A DNA stretch of 11,455 bases from Oribacterium sp. (GTDB taxonomy: Bacteria > Bacillota_A > Clostridia > Lachnospirales > Lachnospiraceae): assembly GCA_017940955.1 (NCBI GenBank), contig JAGAXP010000146.1, positions 1-11,455 on the forward strand, given 5' to 3'. The position numbers were made by a program, and so were the translations under genes. Positions within the stretch are counted from its first letter, which is position 1, and each line of letters opens with the position of its first letter. The notes beneath the pieces are model-generated. The model saw only the letters and a list, made by a program, of their open reading frames with translations, had not been told where the DNA came from and searched no databases. Positions 8,539-11,455 of this stretch are shown one piece after another.

Positions 8539-9390
8539 TTACGCCTCCTCAATTTCTTTACGGGCAGCTTCAAGTTCAGCCATACCCTGTTCATACTCTG
8601 CATCATTCGGAGCTTTGCCGTGCCAGCCGGCCTGATCCTCCATATAGGATACACCCTTGCCCTTTATGGTCTTCATAATAATAACAGTCGGTTTTTCTGA
8701 GCCTGCGTTTTTATGGAAAGCATCAAATGCATTTTCAATCTGCTCGAAATCATTGCCGTCAATGGTAATGACATTGCATCCAAAAGCTTCAAATTTTGCA
8801 TCAACAGGTGCTGTATTCATGACATCCTTGGTTCTGCCGTCAATCTGTAAACCGTTCAGATCAACGATGATGCAGAAATTGTCGAGTTTATAGTGAGCAG
8901 CGAACATTGTCGCCTCCCAAACCTGACCCTCGGCAAGCTCACCGTCGCCGAGAAGCGTATATACATGTATATTTTTTCCTAGATATTTTGCGCCCTTAGC
9001 CATTCCCGCTGCTGTGGAAATTCCCTGTCCCAGGGAGCCTGTGGACATATCTACTCCAGGTACAGTGTTCATGTTGGGGTGTCCCTGCAGATAGGAATCT
9101 GTGTGACGAAGATTAGCAAGATCGCTTACAGGGAAGAAACCGCGGAGAGCGAGTGCCGAGTAAAGACCCGGTGCGGTATGACCCTTTGAAAGAACAAAAC
9201 GATCGCGATCTTCCCATTTAGGGTTCTTCGGATCGATATTCATTTCCTTAAAATACAGATAGGTAAACATCTCTGCAGAGGAAAGACTTCCGCCGGGATG
9301 TCCGGACTTAGCACCGTGTGTGGCTGTAAGAATACCTTTTCTAACTTCAACAGCTTTGAGCTTCAATTCCTTTAATTCAGAAGCATTCAT
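8539..9390 (-). CDS. tkt: Transketolase, N-terminal subunit (split enzyme, TPP diphosphate-binding half)
   Basis: Supplies the diphosphate- and metal-binding half of the split transketolase. Numbered from the alternative ATG at 9402, the family motifs are: SGHPGGSLSSAE (33-44, active-site His35), SKGH (72-75, His75), GSLGQG (122-127) and the TPP motif beginning GDGELAEGQVWEA (152-164) and ending in DLNG (181-184). GWHGKAPN (259-266) supplies the late active-site His. Start choice: AAGGAG touches the ATG at 9402 with no spacer, whereas the ATG at 9390 is 12 bases downstream of it, so 9390 (283 residues) is preferred; the four extra residues do not affect any motif. It is first in a two-gene operon behind a long foldable leader. 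Confidence 0.94.
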   Translation of the reverse strand: MNASELKELKLKAVEVRKGILTATHGAKSGHPGGSLSSAEMFTYLYFKEMNIDPKNPKWEDRDRFVLSKGHTAPGLYSALALRGFFPVSDLANLRHTDSYLQGHPNMNTVPGVDMSTGSLGQGISTAAGMAKGAKYLGKNIHVYTLLGDGELAEGQVWEATMFAAHYKLDNFCIIVDLNGLQIDGRTKDVMNTAPVDAKFEAFGCNVITIDGNDFEQIENAFDAFHKNAGSEKPTVIIMKTIKGKGVSYMEDQAGWHGKAPNDAEYEQGMAELEAARKEIEEA

Positions 9391-9410
9391 TTGTGTTGTC
9401 ATCTCCTTTT

Positions 9411-9600
9411 TTTAATCAGTGGTCGCCCTGTACATACTGATAACCGGATTCTGTCCATCAGATGTTCCGGGGCGGGACCTGCCTTCGGGTTAATGTTTCT
9501 CTAGAGTTTACAAATCAGTTGTGCAAAAACTCCTTTATCCGGAAAGATCAACAATCGGAAGGGTGATAATGTACCTCTGATAAGTAAACCGTCTGTCACT
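9411..9600 (-). promoter_or_regulatory. Structured 5' leader of the transketolase operon
   Basis: The minus-strand region before the first transketolase gene is long and more GC-rich than its surroundings. It can form a bulged hairpin at 9504-9532 (GAGTTT / AAACTC plus ACAA / TTGT), a CCGGA / TCCGG hairpin (9444-9470), a long-range helix pairing 9470-9479 with 9421-9428 (CGCCC / GGGCG plus GGT / ACC), and an ATCAGT / ACTGAT pair (9415-9441) that crosses the long-range helix and ends just before the Shine-Dalgarno site. Two mutually exclusive pairings next to the ribosome site are what a riboswitch or attenuator would show. A weak promoter candidate (TTGGCA, 17 bases, CTAAAT) lies upstream at 9675-9703. 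I recognise no known riboswitch class. Confidence 0.35.
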
Positions 9601-9841
9601 TATTTTAATGCAAGTTTACTAAAATGTATAGATTTACCGACAAGAATGATATCCTGTTTTGCCCACCGGAAATGATTTAGAATACAGCAAAAAATATTGC
9701 CAAAAAATTTGTAAAAAAACAGCCTTCAGTGTGCCTCCCATTTCACCATCGGGATTCTCCGCAATACTTCTTAACCTAGATGTTGTCTTATCAGTTTTCA
9801 TAAAATTCTATATATACAAATCATGACATTTGTTTTATTTG

Positions 9842-9897
9842 AAAGAGTCTCCTTTAGATGATATGTTTAACATATCTTTATAAAGGAGGCTCTTTTT
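9842..9897 (+). promoter_or_regulatory. Hairpin burying the Shine-Dalgarno sequence of the RraA-like gene
   Basis: Bases 9842-9856 and 9881-9895 form a 15-bp stem with a single G-U pair. The right arm contains the whole Shine-Dalgarno sequence AAAGGAGG (9882-9889), 8 bases before the ATG at 9898, and the left arm is its complement. The loop holds a second perfect palindrome, GATATGTT-T-AACATATC (9860-9876). The stem ends in a run of five T, so the same hairpin could also stop transcription. The arrangement predicts control of translation or of early transcription termination by a ligand, protein, temperature or antisense RNA. Confidence 0.6.
9845..9893 (+). repeat. Leader-like palindromic repeat, copy B
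   Basis: The 49-base counterpart of the element at 7449-7495, in the same orientation. Here its GGAGG supplies the ribosome binding site of the RraA-like gene. The two copies are direct repeats flanking the transketolase operon. No further copy of the TATGTTTAACATA core is visible in the window. Confidence 0.7.
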
Positions 9898-10608
9898 ATG
9901 ATCAACAAAAACGCCCCATTGTTACCGGAAGAAATTATCAGCAGAGTCAGAAAGCTTGGTGTCGCTCTGCTTCTCGACGGAGTAAAAAAGGCAAAGATAT
10001 CCATCCCTATGGACGGTTGTATGTGTGCTGAGATGAAGCCTGTGGGAACCACCCGGCTTATGATAGGTACAGCCCTCACCGTGGAAACCGAAGAGGGGGA
10101 TAACCTTCCCATAAATATCGCGGCCTATACGAGACCCCTTGCAGGTTACGTTATGGTAGTGGACGGAAAAGCCTACAGGGAAAGACCTTATATCGGCGAC
10201 CTTTTTGAAAGAGCCTGCAAGGCCATGGGACTTGAGGGCATAGTTGTAAACGGATATTCCAGAGACTCGGAGGGAACAAAATCCCTTGATTTTCCCGTAT
10301 ATTCACTTGGTATCCTGCCAAGAGGCCCCATCAGAAAGAGAGAAGGAAACATTAACACAGAGATCACCTGTGCTGGTGTTAATGTTAAGCCAGGTGATCT
10401 GGTGGTGGGAGATGCTGACGGAGTATGTGTTATTCCGAAAGAATATATTGAAGTGGTGCTGGAAAAAGCCGAAGAAAAGCATGCCTATGAAGTAAAGAGA
10501 GTGGCTCTGATAGAAAGCTATGCTGCAGCCCTTGAAAATGGCGGAGAACTGCCCGAGCTTGCCCCGAAGGAAGTTGTAGAGATAAGAAAGAGACTGGAAC
10601 AGAGCTAA
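9898..10608 (+). CDS. RraA-like / 4-hydroxy-4-methyl-2-oxoglutarate aldolase-family protein
   Basis: Protein of 236 residues from the family that contains RraA and class II pyruvate aldolases (HMG/CHA aldolase). The family core is clear: IGDLFERACKAMGLEGIVV (99-117) followed by NGYSRD (118-123), where R122 binds substrate and D123 the divalent metal in the aldolases, then FPVYSLGILPRGP (132-144) and VKPGDLVVGDADGVCVIP (163-180). E. coli RraA is only about 161 residues; this length fits the aldolase-like clade better. Such enzymes split 4-hydroxy-2-oxo acids to pyruvate or decarboxylate oxaloacetate, but the substrate cannot be read from sequence. AAAGGAGG lies 8 bases before the ATG inside a stable hairpin. 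The gene is divergent from the transketolase operon and ends one base before an IS605-type right end, yet the C-terminus appears complete. Confidence 0.85.
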   Translation: MINKNAPLLPEEIISRVRKLGVALLLDGVKKAKISIPMDGCMCAEMKPVGTTRLMIGTALTVETEEGDNLPINIAAYTRPLAGYVMVVDGKAYRERPYIGDLFERACKAMGLEGIVVNGYSRDSEGTKSLDFPVYSLGILPRGPIRKREGNINTEITCAGVNVKPGDLVVGDADGVCVIPKEYIEVVLEKAEEKHAYEVKRVALIESYAAALENGGELPELAPKEVVEIRKRLEQS

Positions 10609-10757
10609 GTGAAGCCTCACACGACTAAAGTCGCGTGCTTCCAAATATGTGAGCAAATAAGAGAAAGATGGCGATGCCATTGTTCTCTTATTTTTTTACA
10701 TAACCCCTCTTTAGGAGGGTGGACTGCGTTTCTACCATTCAGCCTTAACTCAGATAC
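10609..10757 (-). ncRNA. Probable omega-RNA (reRNA) scaffold region of the TnpB remnant
   Basis: In IS605 elements the guide RNA of TnpB comes from the 3' end of tnpB and the right end, with the guide encoded by the adjoining flank. This 149-base stretch sits in that place and can form several hairpins: CTTATG / CATAAG just inside it, CCCTC / GAGGG (about 10706-10721), a long AATAAGAGAA hairpin (10655-10693) and the terminal hairpin with a G-U pair that exists only on the minus-strand RNA. The guide position would read back into the 3' end of the RraA-like gene. Expression is unproven. Confidence 0.5.
10655..10697 (+). terminator. Rho-independent terminator downstream of the RraA-like gene
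   Basis: An 11-bp stem (AAATAAGAGAA with its complement, 10655-10665 and 10683-10693), topped by ATGGC / GCCAT around a GAT loop, is followed by a run of seven T on the plus strand. It lies within the IS605 remnant, so the gene appears to use a transposon-derived hairpin as its terminator. Confidence 0.75.
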
Positions 10758-10943
10758 TTATGCCGCTAAGGACATAAGCTCCGCATTGAGGTTAATTAAT
10801 GTAGATAACGTGCTGGTGCTTCTCTTACTGCATTGAGGAACTTTTGCCTCAACAAGTAACCTTGAATTCACATCCAGGGATTTTAATATCTCGCGTATAA
10901 AATATCTTGCTCCTATATTGCAGGATGCAGATAAATCGCATTT
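10758..10943 (-). pseudogene. tnpB: tnpB 3' fragment (61 codons and stop)
   Basis: The minus strand reads KCDLSASCNIGARYFIREIL and continues to a TAA at 10758-10760. DLSASCNI matches the RuvC-III motif (D-x-[NS]-A-x-x-N-I) of TnpB nucleases, with its catalytic Asp kept; the following EAKVPQC and KRSTSTLSTLINLNAEL segments resemble the C-terminal tail of TnpB copies in Lachnospiraceae (from memory). There is no start codon or ribosome site, and the frame upstream hits a TAA near 11000 in unrelated sequence. RuvC-I, RuvC-II and the zinc finger are gone, so it cannot encode a working nuclease. Confidence 0.75.
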
Positions 10944-10947
10944 TAAT

Positions 10948-10988
10948 AAAAAAGCGGTTAAAATTCGAATGTACCGAATCTTAACCGC
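10948..10988 (-). terminator. Rho-independent terminator downstream of the DUF1848 gene or a small RNA
   Basis: A 14-bp stem (10954-10967 with 10975-10988, one mismatch) and a seven-base loop run into six T on the minus strand. It is about 195 bases past the DUF1848 stop codon, far for a simple gene terminator, which leaves room for a separate transcript. Confidence 0.8.
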
Positions 10989-11153
10989 GTAAGTTTATAT
11001 AAAGATGATAGAGTGAATATTATCTGATCATCGGTTTTCAGAGGGTTACCGGCAGATCAGGAGTCTGCCGGCTAGAGTAGTATGAAAAAAACTTTTTGGG
11101 GTTTTCAGATGTTCCTCATCTGATGAGCATATAATATCACCCTATACTGAAAA
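10989..11153 (-). other. Hairpin-rich gap, possible small RNA gene
   Basis: Between the DUF1848 stop codon and the terminator at 10948-10988 the minus strand has a promoter candidate (TTTTCA, 16 bases, TATGCT, 11126-11153), a perfect 8-bp CCGGCAGA / TCTGCCGG hairpin (11049-11071) and a 6-bp CAGATG / CATCTG hairpin (11106-11122). The ten bases GGTTTTCAGA occur twice on the plus strand (near 11033 and 11100). Together these could define an RNA of about 170 bases. No protein-coding frame is evident. Confidence 0.35.
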
Positions 11154-11182
11154 GAAACTGAAACCTGAAATATTTTCTGTCC

Positions 11183-11455
11183 CTAAACAAAAGACAGCTC
11201 CATCTGCCCGTTAACCCATGATTTTTGCGGAACATCATGTATTTTGTCTCCGTCAGAATAATTCCCGATAAGAAACGGAGACTTCGAATCATGAAGCCTG
11301 CTTTGCGAGAGTACTATTTCCGGTTCTGCGTTGGCATAACAGTACTTACAGAGATGCTTACAGGTATTATAGGCTCCTATGTCACATGTAAGATAACAGG
11401 AACATTCTGCCCTTGCACCTTTTTTCTTAGGAGCATCAAGCCTCTTTCCTATTGC
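11183..11455 (-). CDS. DUF1848 family protein, C-terminal part (runs off the window)
   Basis: Ninety codons and a TAG stop, open to the window edge; the start is outside. The visible part matches the end of DUF1848 proteins: a Cys-rich stretch AECSCYLTCDIGAYNTC (16-32), then CKHLCKYCYAN (32-42) with a CX3CX2C spacing like that of radical-SAM iron-sulfur sites, then SPFLIGNYSDGD (59-70) and KSWVNGQMELSF (78-89). The function of the family is unknown; the cysteines suggest an iron-sulfur cluster, which is an inference. No terminator follows the stop directly; the nearest is at 10948-10988. Confidence 0.85.
   Translation of the reverse strand, partial: AIGKRLDAPKKKGARAECSCYLTCDIGAYNTCKHLCKYCYANAEPEIVLSQSRLHDSKSPFLIGNYSDGDKIHDVPQKSWVNGQMELSFV

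Larger units (their letters stand above)
10609..10943 (-). mobile_element. Remnant of an IS200/IS605-family element (right end with tnpB tail)
   Basis: Read on the minus strand, the stretch contains the last 61 codons of tnpB, a hairpin-rich non-coding part and a terminal hairpin near the boundary (GAAGC-ACGCGACT / GTCGTGT-GAG-GCTTC, 10611-10641) ending in TTCAC, as at the right ends of IS605-family elements. The boundary falls exactly at the RraA-like stop codon. The left end, any tnpA and most of tnpB are absent, so the element cannot move by itself. Homology stops at about 10943, next to the DUF1848-side terminator, which marks the deletion junction. Confidence 0.75.

Noticed and set aside
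9421..9480. Cobalamin riboswitch suggested by GGTCCCGCC and AATCCGGT
   Set aside because: The pieces are in the wrong order relative to the conserved cobalamin core, and no B12-related gene is nearby.
9411..9600. TPP riboswitch upstream of a TPP-dependent enzyme
   Set aside because: The minus strand has vaguely similar pieces (GAGAAACAT, ACCC, TCTGAT), but the conserved CUGAGA and GCGUAGGGAA-type cores are missing or out of place.
10609..10836. Plus-strand 75-codon reading frame
   Set aside because: It runs through IS605 terminal hairpins antisense to tnpB, with no ribosome binding site or recognisable product.

Overview
The window looks like a chromosomal segment of a Gram-positive anaerobe of the Clostridia, most likely Lachnospiraceae. 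This is an inference from the gene families present: a split (two-gene) transketolase, a YitT-family membrane protein, a DUF1848 protein, an MMPL permease beside a GLUG/coiled-coil surface protein, and a TnpB remnant whose C-terminus resembles Lachnospiraceae copies. Strong purine-rich Shine-Dalgarno sites and hairpin-plus-U-run terminators fit the same assignment. No tRNA, rRNA or CRISPR array is visible.

Layout. Bases 1-323 are AT-rich with no convincing gene. A minus-strand two-gene operon fills 478-6178: an MMPL/RND-type permease (3629-6178) is followed, with overlapping ends, by a large surface protein (478-3645) with a signal peptide, GLUG-type beta-solenoid repeats split by a long coiled coil, and a C-terminal membrane anchor. 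A terminator lies at 324-354. The promoter region (6179-6566) is shared with a divergent YitT-family gene (6567-7430, plus). Its minus-strand -10 box sits between two near-identical palindromes that look like operators.

A bidirectional terminator (7505-7539) separates the YitT gene from a minus-strand split transketolase operon (C-terminal subunit 7588-8535, N-terminal subunit 8539-9390), which has a long, GC-rich, foldable leader. A divergent plus-strand gene at 9898-10608 encodes an RraA-like / HMG-aldolase-family protein. Its Shine-Dalgarno sequence is buried in a 15-bp hairpin. A second copy of most of that leader element lies at 7449-7495, so two direct copies bracket the transketolase operon.

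Immediately after the RraA-like stop codon is the right end of an IS200/IS605-family element in antisense orientation. It keeps the terminal hairpins, a probable omega-RNA (reRNA) scaffold and the last 61 codons of tnpB; the rest is missing. After a minus-strand terminator (10948-10988) and a hairpin-rich, possibly transcribed gap, the window ends in the C-terminal 90 residues of a DUF1848 protein that runs off the edge.

How the genes may work together: the permease and the surface protein are probably one envelope export or envelope organisation system under a repressor-like operator. The transketolase subunits form one TPP enzyme of the pentose-phosphate pathway. The RraA-like protein may be a small aldolase, but its link to transketolase is positional only.
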